Source: Gammaproteobacteria bacterium
Lineage (GTDB): Bacteria; Pseudomonadota; Gammaproteobacteria; Chromatiales; Chromatiaceae
Assembly (NCBI GenBank): GCA_024510845.1
Contig: JANEMA010000014.1
Coordinates: 1-36,453 of the forward strand
Length of the DNA stretch: 36,453 bases
Direction of reading: 5' to 3'
In this document: positions 26,333 to 34,487 of the stretch, in pieces
Layout: each line of letters starts with the position of its first letter
Numbering within the stretch: position 1 is the stretch's first letter
Notes under the pieces: generated by a model
What the model saw: the letters and a program-made list of their open reading frames with translations, nothing else
Database searches by the model: none
What the model was told of the DNA's origin: nothing
Position numbers and translations under genes: made by a program

Positions 26333-26923
26333 ATGATCCGAAAAAGTGAACGTACCCGGCAACGCATCGTGGAAGCAGCCAACCGACTGTTCTATCGCCA
26401 GGGGTATCACAACACCTCCTTCAGCGACGTGGTGCGCGCCGCTGGTGTGCCACGCGGCAATATCTACTATTACTTCAAGACCAAGGACACCATCCTGCAT
26501 GCGGCCATCGACTACCGGCTGGAGCGCATCCGCAATATGCTTGAGGGCTGGAACGGCCAGTTCCGCACTCCCATCGAACGTCTGCAACGCTTCGTTGCCC
26601 TGCTCGACGATACCGGAGATGCCCTGGTGCAATACGGTTGTCCCATGGGTTCGCTCAATGCCGAGCTGGGCAAGACCGATCTCGCCCTGCAGGAACACTC
26701 CGCCCAGCTGTTTCAGGTATTCCAGGAGTGGCTGAGCGACCAGTTCGCGGAACTGGGCTATGCTGGACGCGCCAACGAACTGGCACTCCGGGTGATGACC
26801 ATCGGTCAAGGCATCAGCATGATGGCGCACGTCCATCACGATACCAACCTGTTGAAACACGAACGCCAACGCCTGGGGCGCTGGATCAATCAGCTTGCCG
26901 ACGGCAGCGGAGATTGTCTCTGA
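26333..26923 (+). CDS. TetR/AcrR-family transcriptional regulator
   Basis: A 196-residue repressor-type protein. The N-terminal helix-turn-helix (about 6-52) is classic: RQRIVEAANRLFYRQGYHNT then FSDVVRAAGVPRGNIYYYFKTKD. The C-terminal ligand and dimer domain contains YGCPMGSLNAELG, seen in the AcuR/NemR/YxaF-type subgroup that often senses reactive or small organic compounds. The single Cys in that motif could be redox or electrophile sensitive; this is inference. Its target is not evident: the divergent upstream region leads to ilvD 600 bases away and the segment downstream is decayed. The gene lies inside the 13-base direct repeats, suggesting acquisition or rearrangement. Confidence 0.9.
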   Translation: MIRKSERTRQRIVEAANRLFYRQGYHNTSFSDVVRAAGVPRGNIYYYFKTKDTILHAAIDYRLERIRNMLEGWNGQFRTPIERLQRFVALLDDTGDALVQYGCPMGSLNAELGKTDLALQEHSAQLFQVFQEWLSDQFAELGYAGRANELALRVMTIGQGISMMAHVHHDTNLLKHERQRLGRWINQLADGSGDCL

Positions 26924-27308
26924 GGCCATTGACAAGATTCGCGACGAGGACGTCACTCCTGATGTGGTGGTTGATCGGCTCGCCCTCGATGAGCCGTGTC
27001 AACCACCGAGTGGTACCAGTCCAATCCCAGGTGATCGGCGATCTCACCGGCCTGCACATCCACCACGGGGCCCTTTCGAAGGTGTACCCGCCGTGGAAGC
27101 CCCCTGCCGAGGCCGGGATCGTGTGCACGCTCGAGGCGCTCGCCAGACACTCCGCAGTGTGCGGTCGCCTTCGCCACTGAAGTTCCCTTCTCCAACACCA
27201 TGGGCATGGACACAGTGATCCCCGGGCCCGACGAGTACATCGGGCTCGCCCAGCTCGAACCAACACAACAGATCATTCGCCGGTTGACTGCACAGTTCCG
27301 TCTGTGAT
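26924..27308. other. unrecognised, apparently decayed coding segment
   Basis: About 385 bases with no intact gene. On the plus strand protein-like stretches occur in different frames: VIGDLTGLHIHHGALSKVYP and LEALARHSAVCG up to a stop near 27180, then, one frame over, NTMGMDTVIPGPDEYIGLAQ and EPTQQIIRRL up to TGA at 27306. This looks like one gene broken by frameshifts. The minus strand is also open (26953-27558) but runs across nfeD antisense. I do not recognise a family. The segment ends precisely at the right copy of the 13-base repeat. Confidence 0.35.
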
Positions 27309-27321
27309 GTGCCGAATCCTT
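27309..27321 (+). repeat. 13-base direct repeat, right copy
   Basis: GTGCCGAATCCTT identical to 26251-26263. It begins right after the last stop of the decayed segment and overlaps the nfeD stop codon by two bases. A 7-base inverted pair, ACATCAC (26265-26271) and GTGATGT (27304-27310), sits at the inner ends of the two copies. Confidence 0.6.
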
Positions 27322-27763
27322 ACACTGGTTCAACGCGGAACACGGTGCCGTCCACGCCGACCACACGCACTTGGCTGCCAGCCGGAGCGTCCGGGCCTTT
27401 CGCCTGCCACAGCACATCGTCCACACGCACCCGACCGACGCCGTTCTCGATGGAGTCGCTGAGGATGAGTACGTGTCCGAGGTACTGCTCACCGCGCCGA
27501 TTGAGCATCGGTTCATCGGTGGTGATGGGGCGGCGCTGCAGCACGCCCCGCGCCACACCGATGCTGAGCACCGACAGCATGGCGAAGATCACCAGCTGCA
27601 TCTGCCAGACGAGATTGGGCGCCCGCCACAGGATGCCACCGACACCGGCAGCAGCCAGCCCGAACCACAGAAAGAACACGCCCGGTGAGACGATCTCCAG
27701 CACCACAAGCACCACCGCCAACACCAGCCATTGCCAATAGTCGATGTGTTCCAGCCAGCTCAT
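27320..27763 (-). CDS. NfeD-family membrane protein
   Basis: A 147-residue inner-membrane protein of the short NfeD type. It has two or three hydrophobic segments in the first 75 residues (WQWLVLAVVLVVLEIVSPGV is characteristic), then a C-terminal OB-fold-like beta domain (YLGHVLILSDSIENGVGRVR, RVVGVDGTVFRV). NfeD proteins act with SPFH/stomatin partners in membrane microdomains and quality control. The partner is encoded immediately upstream, with a four-base ATGA overlap, the standard qmcA-ybbJ-like arrangement. Confidence 0.92.
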   Translation of the reverse strand: MSWLEHIDYWQWLVLAVVLVVLEIVSPGVFFLWFGLAAAGVGGILWRAPNLVWQMQLVIFAMLSVLSIGVARGVLQRRPITTDEPMLNRRGEQYLGHVLILSDSIENGVGRVRVDDVLWQAKGPDAPAGSQVRVVGVDGTVFRVEPV

Positions 27764-28677
27764 TGAGCACCTTCTTTCCGACCAGCCTGGCCGGCGATCT
27801 CGGCAATGCCGGCCACCGAACCGATCAAACTGGCGGCCTCGATCGGCATCATGATCACTTTCTGGTTTTCGGCCGAGGCAATGGCCTGCAGGGCCTCGGT
27901 GTATTTCTGTGCAACGAAATAATTGATGGCATTGATGTCACCCTTGTCGATGGCCTGCGACACCATGGCGACGGCACGCGCCTCGGCCCCGGCCAGGCGT
28001 TCGCGTGCCTCGGCCTCGCGGAAGGCCGCCTCCTTCTCGCCCTCGGCGGTGAGGATGGCCGATTGCTTCTCACCTTCGGCCTTGAGGATCTCGGCTTGAC
28101 GCAGGCCCTCGGCCTCGAGAATGGCAGCGCGCTTCTCCCGTTCGGCCTTCATCTGCCGTGCCATGGCGTCCACCAGGTCCTTGGGCGGAGCGATGTCCTT
28201 GATCTCGATACGTGTCACCTTCACACCCCAGGGCGTGGTCGCATCGTCCACTACGCTTAGCAGACGCGCGTTGATGCGATCGCGCTGAGAGAGCAGTTCG
28301 TCCAGGTCCATCGAACCCATGACGGTACGTATGTTGGTCATGGTGAGGTTGAGAATAGCCCGATACAGGTCGTTCACCTCGTAGGATGCCTTGGCGGCGT
28401 CCAGCACCAGGAAGAACACCACCCCGTCGACCGTGACCATGGCGTTGTCACGGGTGATGATCTCCTGTGAGGGCACGTCCAGTACCTGCTCCATCATGTT
28501 CTGCCTGCGCCCGAGCCGATCGATGACCGGCACAGTCAGGTTGAGCCCCGGACGCAGGGTTCGGGTATAGCGTCCGAAACGCTCGACCGTGTATTCCATG
28601 CCTTGTGGTACCCGCTTGACACCCAACACCACGATCATGACGGCAAGAACAACGAGGGCGATGACGAAGATATCCAT
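27760..28677 (-). CDS. qmcA: SPFH/band-7 membrane protein (QmcA-like)
   Basis: A 305-residue stomatin-family protein with an N-terminal membrane anchor (about 3-22). The SPFH domain (VPQGMEYTVERFGRYTRTL, LDVPSQEIITRDN, TMTNIRTVMGSMDLDELL) is followed by a long Ala/Glu-rich helical region (about 175-245) that drives oligomerisation. The SPFH part should lie on the periplasmic or outer face by analogy with QmcA. It forms flotillin-like assemblies with its NfeD partner. ATG 28677 follows GGGAG at about nine bases. Divergent from argA across a 113-base region that must hold both promoters. Confidence 0.93.
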   Translation of the reverse strand: MDIFVIALVVLAVMIVVLGVKRVPQGMEYTVERFGRYTRTLRPGLNLTVPVIDRLGRRQNMMEQVLDVPSQEIITRDNAMVTVDGVVFFLVLDAAKASYEVNDLYRAILNLTMTNIRTVMGSMDLDELLSQRDRINARLLSVVDDATTPWGVKVTRIEIKDIAPPKDLVDAMARQMKAEREKRAAILEAEGLRQAEILKAEGEKQSAILTAEGEKEAAFREAEARERLAGAEARAVAMVSQAIDKGDINAINYFVAQKYTEALQAIASAENQKVIMMPIEAASLIGSVAGIAEIAGQAGRKEGAQ

Positions 28678-28790
28678 GGCTCTGACTCCCTTTGCACTTG
28701 GGTGAAAGACTGCCGGCCGGGTGCTTTCCCTGACGGTGCGCGACCGATATGCTTGCTTGCAAGCGGCATTCTAACTAATGGAACCATCTC

Positions 28791-30110
28791 ATGCCTGCAC
28801 AAACCGACAACCCGGACTTCGTGCACTGGTTCCGCCAGTCCTCGCCCTATATCCATGCCCATCGCGGCAAGATCCTGGTGCTGTCGTTTGCTGGCGAAGC
28901 GCTGCAGGACCACACTTTTTCGCATCTGATCCACGATATCGCCCTGCTCGACGGTCTGGGCATGAAGCTGGTGCTGGTACCCGGTGCACGTCCGCAGATC
29001 GAGGAACGTCTGCGCCCGCGCGGCGCCGACATACAGATCGTCAATGGTTTGCGGGTGACCGACGGGACCGCGCTGCAATGCGTGAAGGATGCGGCCGGTG
29101 CAGTCCGCGTCGAGATCGAGGCACTGTTGTCGATGGGTCTGGCCAACTCCCCTATGGCCGGCACACGTATTCGTGTGACCTCGGGAAATCACGTCACCGC
29201 GCGTCCCATCGGCGTGCTCGGAGGCATCGACTACCAGCACACCGGCGAGGTCCGGCGTATCGATGCCGAGGCCATCCACCGCCACCTGGACAACGAACAG
29301 ATCGTGCTGGTGCCGCCGCTGGGCTATTCACCGACCGGCGAGGTATTCAACCTCAATGCCACCGACGTAGCCGCTGCGGTGGCCGAGGCCTTGTCGGCCG
29401 ACAAGCTGGTTTACCTGACCGAGGATCCACCGCTGGGATACGGCAAGGCGGCCGCCAGCAGCTTGATCCCCAGCGAGGTCGAGGCCCTGATCCCTCGCTG
29501 GCGCAGCCTGCACGAAGACCTGTGCCGGGTGCTCGAGCGCGCAGTTGCCGCCAGCCGAGCCGGAGTGCGCCGGGTTCACGTGCTCGACCGTCAGCGTGAC
29601 GGTGTGCTTCTGCGCGAGTTGTTCACCCGCGACGGCGACGGCTTGCTGATCACCCGGGAGCCCTACGAACAGATCCGTTCGGCCAGCATCGATGATGTGG
29701 CAGGCATACTCGAACTGATCGAACCGTTGGAGCAGGCCGGGACACTGACACGACGCTCGCGCGAACGCCTGGAACAGGAAATCGATCGCTTCGCGGTGAT
29801 CGAACGTGACGGCGGCATCATCGGCTGTGCTGCGCTCTATCCCTTCGAAAAAGAGACCATGGGCGAGCTGGCCTGTCTGGCCGTACACCCCGACTATCGG
29901 GGCGAAGGCCGTGCCGCGCAGCTGCTCGAGCGTCTCGAGTGGCAGGCACGCACTCAGGGTCTGCATGAACTGTTCGTGCTCAGCACCCGCACCGCGCACT
30001 GGTTCCGCGAACGCGGTTTCCAGCCGGCCGGTGTGGAACGTCTGCCCGGCCGCCGGCGCGATCTCTACAACTGGCAACGCCGCAGCAAGGTGTTCATCAA
30101 GCCGATTTGA
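28791..30110 (+). CDS. argA: amino-acid N-acetyltransferase (N-acetylglutamate synthase)
   Basis: First enzyme of arginine synthesis, acetylating glutamate with acetyl-CoA. The 439-residue two-domain protein has an N-terminal amino-acid-kinase-like domain (about 1-280; KILVLSFAGEALQ, KLVLVPGARPQIEERL, arginine-inhibition domain). A C-terminal GNAT domain (about 290-430) contains the acetyl-CoA loop CLAVHPDYRGEGRAAQLL and the typical late NWQRRSKVFIK. Length and order match E. coli ArgA. ATG 28791 fits the family start; the ribosome site (GGAACC) is weak. Single gene, not linked to other arg genes here. Confidence 0.95.
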   Translation: MPAQTDNPDFVHWFRQSSPYIHAHRGKILVLSFAGEALQDHTFSHLIHDIALLDGLGMKLVLVPGARPQIEERLRPRGADIQIVNGLRVTDGTALQCVKDAAGAVRVEIEALLSMGLANSPMAGTRIRVTSGNHVTARPIGVLGGIDYQHTGEVRRIDAEAIHRHLDNEQIVLVPPLGYSPTGEVFNLNATDVAAAVAEALSADKLVYLTEDPPLGYGKAAASSLIPSEVEALIPRWRSLHEDLCRVLERAVAASRAGVRRVHVLDRQRDGVLLRELFTRDGDGLLITREPYEQIRSASIDDVAGILELIEPLEQAGTLTRRSRERLEQEIDRFAVIERDGGIIGCAALYPFEKETMGELACLAVHPDYRGEGRAAQLLERLEWQARTQGLHELFVLSTRTAHWFRERGFQPAGVERLPGRRRDLYNWQRRSKVFIKPI

Positions 30111-30232
30111 CCACGTACGACGTCGAATGTCCGCAAGGGTACGTTGCTCTTGCCACAAGACGCCCGTCCCCGACCAAATCTCCGGAGAATCGCCCAGCCG
30201 TCCGCCGGACCCGGGTTTGCACCGGCCGGTTT

Positions 30233-31054
30233 CTATTGTGACTTCTGTTGCGAATTCTGTTTCGGCTTCTTTTTCGCCTTGGGCTTGCCGGCAGATCCAA
30301 AGCCCGCGCCCTCCTCGCTCCACATGTTGCGGAACTCGGTCGGCGCATTGCGGAAGTTGTCTTCGAACTCGTTTTCCACGTCGATTGGGTTGGGCACGCT
30401 GATCTGTGGTGCGGTCCAGCCTGGTGGCATGCGCCCCATGTTGTACGGTGTGTTGATAGCATCTTCCCACATGTTGGCTATGGACTCTTCGGGATCGGAA
30501 GGATCGATCCACTTGAAGGGCACATCATTACCCCATGGTGTCACCCCCTTCCAGCGATCAGGACCATAGCCGCCGAAGAAGCCGTCACCCCAACCCGGGA
30601 AATTGCCCCAGGGCATCTGCTTCATGGGATGGTCACGCCACTTGTCTTGTGTGAAAGGCCCACTGCGCCACGGCTGGAATCGCGGGTGTGCCCAGTAGCC
30701 CTCGTGGTCCAGAGGATTCTGCAGCGGATTGTCCCCCCCGATCAGGTCCCAGTCTTCCCAGGGTTTTCTACCGAAACCGCGCGGAAATCCGCCATACGGC
30801 ATACCGTACCCATAGGACGGAGGATAGTCTTGGACGCCAGGATAGGCGTAATCCGCCGCTGGCGGTGGTGTCTGGTAATCATAGCCTCGATATTGGCCAT
30901 AACCCGGCTGGCGGGTATAACCGTAAGGCACGGCCGGGGGTTGTGAGGGCGCCACATAACCGCCCGGCGGATAGCCCTGCGCGAACACCTTGCCGGTACC
31001 ACCCGTCAGTCCGAGAAGAATAGCGGCAGAAAGAAATTTTCTCGATTGTTTCAC
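30233..31054 (-). CDS. secreted Pro/Gly/Tyr/Trp-rich protein, sulfur-globule-protein-like
   Basis: A 273-residue exported protein: signal peptide (about 1-25, ending KVFA), then a Pro/Gly/Tyr-rich low-complexity segment (about 26-90, with GYPPGG, PYGYTRQPGYGQYRGYDY, YPPSYGYGMPYGG). A distinctive Trp/Asp/Asn-rich region follows (KPWEDWDLIGGDNPLQNP, PWGNFPGWGDGFFGGYGPD, FKWIDPSDPEESIANMWEDA). The C-terminal tail is Lys-rich. The first part resembles sulfur-globule envelope proteins (Sgp) of purple and colourless sulfur bacteria. The second part looks like a conserved domain I cannot name with certainty. Start is GTG 31054 behind GGGAG at eight bases. The assignment to sulfur globules is inference from composition and lineage. 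Confidence 0.7.
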   Translation of the reverse strand: MKQSRKFLSAAILLGLTGGTGKVFAQGYPPGGYVAPSQPPAVPYGYTRQPGYGQYRGYDYQTPPPAADYAYPGVQDYPPSYGYGMPYGGFPRGFGRKPWEDWDLIGGDNPLQNPLDHEGYWAHPRFQPWRSGPFTQDKWRDHPMKQMPWGNFPGWGDGFFGGYGPDRWKGVTPWGNDVPFKWIDPSDPEESIANMWEDAINTPYNMGRMPPGWTAPQISVPNPIDVENEFEDNFRNAPTEFRNMWSEEGAGFGSAGKPKAKKKPKQNSQQKSQ

Positions 31055-31104
31055 TGATGTGCTCCCGATACCGTTACGAGAACGGACAGCCCGCCGGCAT
31101 CACT

Positions 31105-31133
31105 CTAATCAAAAGATTAACTTATGCTATCAA
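31105..31133 (-). promoter_or_regulatory. AT-rich promoter/palindrome upstream of the secreted protein
   Basis: The region 31100-31150 is far more AT-rich than its surroundings. On the minus strand TTGATA (31133-31128) is a plausible -35, with GATTAG (31110-31105) 17 bases downstream as a weak -10. A dyad, TAATC (31106-31110) with GATTA (31115-31119), overlaps that -10 and could be an operator. Match quality is moderate. Confidence 0.3.
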
Positions 31134-31190
31134 ATATCTATTTATCTGGCTTTCCCGAAACGATGCATTCCTTCACAGGAAAGATTTGAC

Positions 31191-31460
31191 ATGTACGAAT
31201 TCAACCTGGTGATCGGTCTCTTCGAACAAGCACTCGAAAAGGTCCGCGAAGCCCTGATGTCCGAACATCCGGGCATCGTCGGCAAAGTGGACGCGCAGTC
31301 CATCTTATCGCATCCTCGGCGTCTGCAACCCGGAACTCGCTGAGCTGGTGATCGGGATCGGGTCCAACGCCAGCCCCTACTGCCTTGCAGCTTTGTACTC
31401 TGTGATGCAGGTGACGGCAAGGTCTTGATTTGTCCTGTTTCATGCCCCTGGTCACCGTGC
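31191..31460 (+). pseudogene. frameshifted DUF302-family gene
   Basis: ATG 31191 follows AGGAAAG at eight bases and encodes MYEFNLVIGLFEQALEKVRE, then HPGIVGKVDAQSIL, a DUF302 beginning. The expected middle is partly deleted. The reading continues in another frame as SYRILGVCNPELAELVI (DUF302 core, family consensus YRILGACNPxLA). It shifts again to LPC plus CDAGDGKVLI, matching the conserved LLPCNVVVRDxGDGKV, and once more to FMPLVTVP, matching the usual SFMDPVTV. At least three frame changes and a deletion make it non-functional; the original frame stops at 31343. DUF302 proteins are small, of uncertain role, and frequent in sulfur oxidisers. Confidence 0.8.
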
Positions 31461-31732
31461 CGCTCCTGATTTGCACCTTGCCGCAGTGGAGAGTTGGCTG
31501 TCGCTGGACAGTGTGTCCGGCGAAGAGCGTCTGGCTCTGCACGTACCAGGACGGCAACAGCATTCTCTTCACCTTTCGCGATCAGCGTCCGGTGATCGAT
31601 CACAACCGGCTGTTCGCCACGACTCAAACCCTCGGGCCGCACCTTAAGGTACTCCCTGCAACACTTGGCACGTAACCTCTGGAGACAGAACGCGGCAGGC
31701 CCTGTGGAGCAGACGGTACCGAGCGAGAAAGG
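31461..31732 (+). other. non-coding or decayed stretch before the fusA terminator
   Basis: About 270 bases. A plus-strand frame through 31675 encodes DGNSILFTFRDQRPVIDHNR near its end and may be the tail of another broken gene. I do not recognise it, and it has no start of its own. Nothing else is evident before the terminator. Confidence 0.3.
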
Positions 31733-31766
31733 AAAAAGGCCAGACCCGTGAGGGTCTGGCCTTTTT
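31733..31766. terminator. bidirectional intrinsic terminator downstream of fusA
   Basis: AAAAAGGCCAGACCC (31733-31747) and its exact complement (31752-31766) form a perfect 15-bp stem with a GTGA loop and end in T runs in both directions. On the minus strand it lies 25 bases after the EF-G stop. It would also stop plus-strand transcription from the DUF302 side. Confidence 0.92.
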
Positions 31767-31790
31767 CAATGGCGATACGATGCGGAACGT

Positions 31791-33875
31791 TTAACCGGCT
31801 TCCTTGCGTGCCTTGGTCTCCTTGATGACTTCCTCGGCCACATTGGTCGGGCAAGGTGCATAGTGCGAGAACTCCATCGAGAACTGCCCACGACCCGAGG
31901 TCATGGTGCGCAAGTCACCGATGTAGCCGAACATCTCCGAGAGTGGAGCCTCGGCCTTGACGCGTACACCGGTGGGGCCGGACTCCTGCCCCTGAATCAG
32001 GCCACGCCGGCGATTCAGGTCGCCGATGACGTCACCGACATTGTCCTCTGGGGTGAAGACATCCACCTTCATGATGGGCTCCAGGAGCTGCGGGCCCGCC
32101 TTGGGCACCGACTGGCGGTAGGCTCCCTTGGCGGCAATCTCGTAGGCGATAGCCGAAGAGTCCACTGGATGGAAGCCACCATCGACCAGGGCCACCTTCA
32201 CGTCCAGCAACGGGAAACCAGCCAGCGGACCTTCTTGCATGCTGACCCCGAAGCCCTTTTCGACCGCCGGCCAGAACTCGCGCGGTACATTGCCGCCAGT
32301 CACCGTGGACTCGAACTGGAAACCGCTGTTCGGCTCGCCTGGCTCGATAACATAATCGATCTTTGCGAACTGACCGGAACCGCCGGTCTGCTTTTTGTGG
32401 GTATAGCTATCCTCAATGCGCCGGGTGATGGTCTCGCGGTAGGCTACCTGCGGCTTGCCCATCTCCACCGCCACGCCGTGGGTGCGCTTGAGAATGTCCA
32501 CCTTGATGTCGAGATGCAGTTCGCCCATGCCCTTGATGATGGTCTCACCCGATTCCTCGTCGGTCTCGACGCGAAAGGATGGGTCTTCCTGCCTCATTTT
32601 GTTGAGTGCCACGCTCAGCTTTTCGGTCGAACCTTTGTCCTTGGGCTTGATGGCGATGGAGATCACCGGATCGGGGAACACCATCGGCTCCAGGGTAGCC
32701 GGGGTGTTTGAATCGGCCAAGGTGTGACCGGTCTGGGTATTCTTCAGACCCACCAGGGCGATAATATCGCCGGCTTGAGCGGAATCCAGCTCCTTGCGTT
32801 CGTTGGCGTGCATCTCGACGATACGGCCAATGCGCTCGGTCTTCCCGGTATAGGTGTTGAGCACGGTATCACCCTTCTTCAGCCGACCCGAGTAGATGCG
32901 GGTGAAAGTGAGCGCACCGAAACGGTCATCCATGATCTTGAACGCCAGTGCGCGCAGCGGGTGGCCGGGATCGACAATGGCATATTCGCCTGTCTCGTTG
33001 CCTTCCAGATCGATCTCCGGCTGCGGCTTGACCTCAGTCGGGTTCGGCAGATAATCAACCACAGCACCCAGCACCAGCTGGATGCCCTTGTTCTTGAAAG
33101 CCGAACCGCAATAGGTCGGGAAAAAATCGAGATTGATGGTGCCCTTTCGGATGCAGCGCTGAATATCTCCGACAGACGGCTCTTCCCCTTCGAGGTAGGC
33201 CTCCATCAGGTCGTCATCCTGCTCCACCGCGGTCTCGATCAATTTCTCGCGGTATTCCTCGACCTTATTTGCCATATCGGCTGGCACGTCCTCGATACGG
33301 TACTTGTGCGGGTCACCGGAGTCGTCCCAGATCCAGGCCTTGCGGGTGAGCAAATCCACGACACCGACGAAATCGTCCTCGATGCCGATCGGCAGGGTCA
33401 TCACCAACGGATTAGCGCCCAGCACGTCCTCGACCTGCTCGACTACGCGGTAGAAATCTGCACCCATGCGGTCCAACTTGTTGACGAAGATGATGCGCGC
33501 CACCTCCGACTCGTTGGCATAGCGCCAGTTGGTCTCGGACTGAGGCTCCACGCCGCCGGAGCCGCAGAACACGCCGACGCCGCCGTCGAGCACTTTCAGC
33601 GAGCGGTACACCTCAATGGTGAAGTCCACGTGTCCGGGGGTATCGATGATGTTCAGACGATGATCCTTCCAGAAGCAGGTAGTGGCCGCGGACTGGATGG
33701 TGATGCCGCGCTCACGCTCCTGGTCCATGAAGTCGGTGGTGGCCTCGCCATCGTGCACCTCGCCGATCTTGTGAGTCTTGCCGGTGAGGTTGAGGATACG
33801 CTCGGTGGTCGTCGTCTTGCCCGCGTCCACGTGAGCGAAGATGCCGATGTTGCGATACAGGGTGAGATCAGTCAT
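31791..33875 (-). CDS. fusA: elongation factor G, second-type (FusA2/FusB-like)
   Basis: A 694-residue translational GTPase that moves tRNAs and mRNA through the ribosome or helps recycle it. G motifs are AHVDAGKT (14-21), RGIT, DTPGH and NKLD. All five EF-G domains appear present to the C-terminal [10 protein letters not shown]-type end. Specific stretches ([49 protein letters not shown]) match the second EF-G of Vibrio and Shewanella rather than the str-operon FusA. The gene also stands alone, without rpsL, rpsG or tuf. A canonical copy is therefore expected elsewhere. ATG 33875 has only a weak AAAGAGA ribosome site and probably a leader of about 180 bases. Confidence 0.93.
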   Translation of the reverse strand: MTDLTLYRNIGIFAHVDAGKTTTTERILNLTGKTHKIGEVHDGEATTDFMDQERERGITIQSAATTCFWKDHRLNIIDTPGHVDFTIEVYRSLKVLDGGVGVFCGSGGVEPQSETNWRYANESEVARIIFVNKLDRMGADFYRVVEQVEDVLGANPLVMTLPIGIEDDFVGVVDLLTRKAWIWDDSGDPHKYRIEDVPADMANKVEEYREKLIETAVEQDDDLMEAYLEGEEPSVGDIQRCIRKGTINLDFFPTYCGSAFKNKGIQLVLGAVVDYLPNPTEVKPQPEIDLEGNETGEYAIVDPGHPLRALAFKIMDDRFGALTFTRIYSGRLKKGDTVLNTYTGKTERIGRIVEMHANERKELDSAQAGDIIALVGLKNTQTGHTLADSNTPATLEPMVFPDPVISIAIKPKDKGSTEKLSVALNKMRQEDPSFRVETDEESGETIIKGMGELHLDIKVDILKRTHGVAVEMGKPQVAYRETITRRIEDSYTHKKQTGGSGQFAKIDYVIEPGEPNSGFQFESTVTGGNVPREFWPAVEKGFGVSMQEGPLAGFPLLDVKVALVDGGFHPVDSSAIAYEIAAKGAYRQSVPKAGPQLLEPIMKVDVFTPEDNVGDVIGDLNRRRGLIQGQESGPTGVRVKAEAPLSEMFGYIGDLRTMTSGRGQFSMEFSHYAPCPTNVAEEVIKETKARKEAG

Positions 33876-34062
33876 ATCGGGTCTCTTTCAATCGTTCAAA
33901 TTCAGTTAATTCAAATCTGCTGCCACCAAACGGGAATCGTGCCTCCCGACGGCTTCGGACTGCCAGACAACGGCCGAACGCATGCAATAGGCCACCGCAA
34001 GCAAAATACAAGTGATTGATTTTGCTGGAATTTGTCTCACTTCGCAGAGAAATCAGGCGCAC

Positions 34063-34071
34063 ATTCTACCA
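34063..34071 (-). promoter_or_regulatory. extended -10 promoter candidate for the EF-G gene
   Basis: TGGTAGAAT on the minus strand is an extended -10 (TGnTAGAAT). No good -35 lies at 17-18 bases. It predicts a start near 34056 and a roughly 180-base leader before the ATG at 33875. The leader is AT-richer than the flanking genes and holds no open frame with a clear ribosome site. Confidence 0.4.
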
Positions 34072-34167
34072 CTGCCAGGACAGGATCGCCCAGAAAAATT
34101 TCCACACCTGTTTGCCCTAAGCCGTAATGTTCCCTTGAATTCTCCGCAAGCTGGAATTTCCCTATTT

Positions 34168-34380
34168 AACAGGCCGTTGAGAAACCTCGGAATTCCGCAA
34201 GATCGACTTGAAGTATCGATGAGGGCGGTATTGACGAAGCGAGGCCCTGGCATACAGCAAGAAGACGCTGTTCAGCGTGGTCAGCCCGGAATCGCGGGTG
34301 CCCGAGGATCATCCGTTGCACCCGCATGGTCGATGCTGCATTGAAGGAACTGTCAGCCGGGTTATTTTCAACGGCCTGTT
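34168..34380 (+). mobile_element. 213-base deletion derivative of an IS5/IS1182-type insertion sequence
   Basis: Perfect 13-base terminal inverted repeats, AACAGGCCGTTGA (34168-34180) and TCAACGGCCTGTT (34368-34380), enclose about 190 bases. The interior encodes only the first part of a transposase before running straight into the right terminal repeat, so most of the original element is gone. If the ends are taken as ACAGG/CCTGT, the flanks are TTA on both sides (34166-34168 and 34380-34382), consistent with the three-base target duplication of some IS5 subgroups. The element is non-autonomous but could be moved by a related transposase, in the manner of a MITE. It lies between the EF-G promoter region and the motor-like operon. 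Confidence 0.8.
34219..34361 (+). pseudogene. transposase N-terminal remnant
   Basis: Begins at ATG 34219 (MR..). After a frame change it reads TLFSVVSPESRVPEDHPL (from about 34262), and after another it reads RMVDAALKELSAG, ending at the right terminal repeat. This order matches the start of IS5/IS1182-type transposases (SPESRVPxDHPLRPIRxMVDAALKELS). The DDE catalytic domain is absent. Confidence 0.75.
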
Positions 34381-34442
34381 TAGCATAGAGGTGTTGCACG
34401 ATATATTCTGATATTTCCCGGAAACATCCATGGGGGAGGCAA

Positions 34443-34451
34443 TGCTAGAAT
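34443..34451 (+). promoter_or_regulatory. extended -10 promoter candidate for the motor-like operon
   Basis: TGCTAGAAT is an extended -10; the predicted start near 34458 gives a leader of about 30 bases before the TTG start at 34488. The -35 position (AACATC, 34423-34428) is poor. It lies 60-70 bases beyond the IS remnant, which therefore does not supply it. Confidence 0.4.
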
Positions 34452-34487
34452 CACTGGCCCCGAACGGCTCGTGCACGAGGAAAAGTC

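Noticed and set aside
26953-27558. 201-residue minus-strand frame across nfeD and the decayed segment
   Set aside because: Over nfeD it is an out-of-frame shadow and it has no ribosome site or family match.
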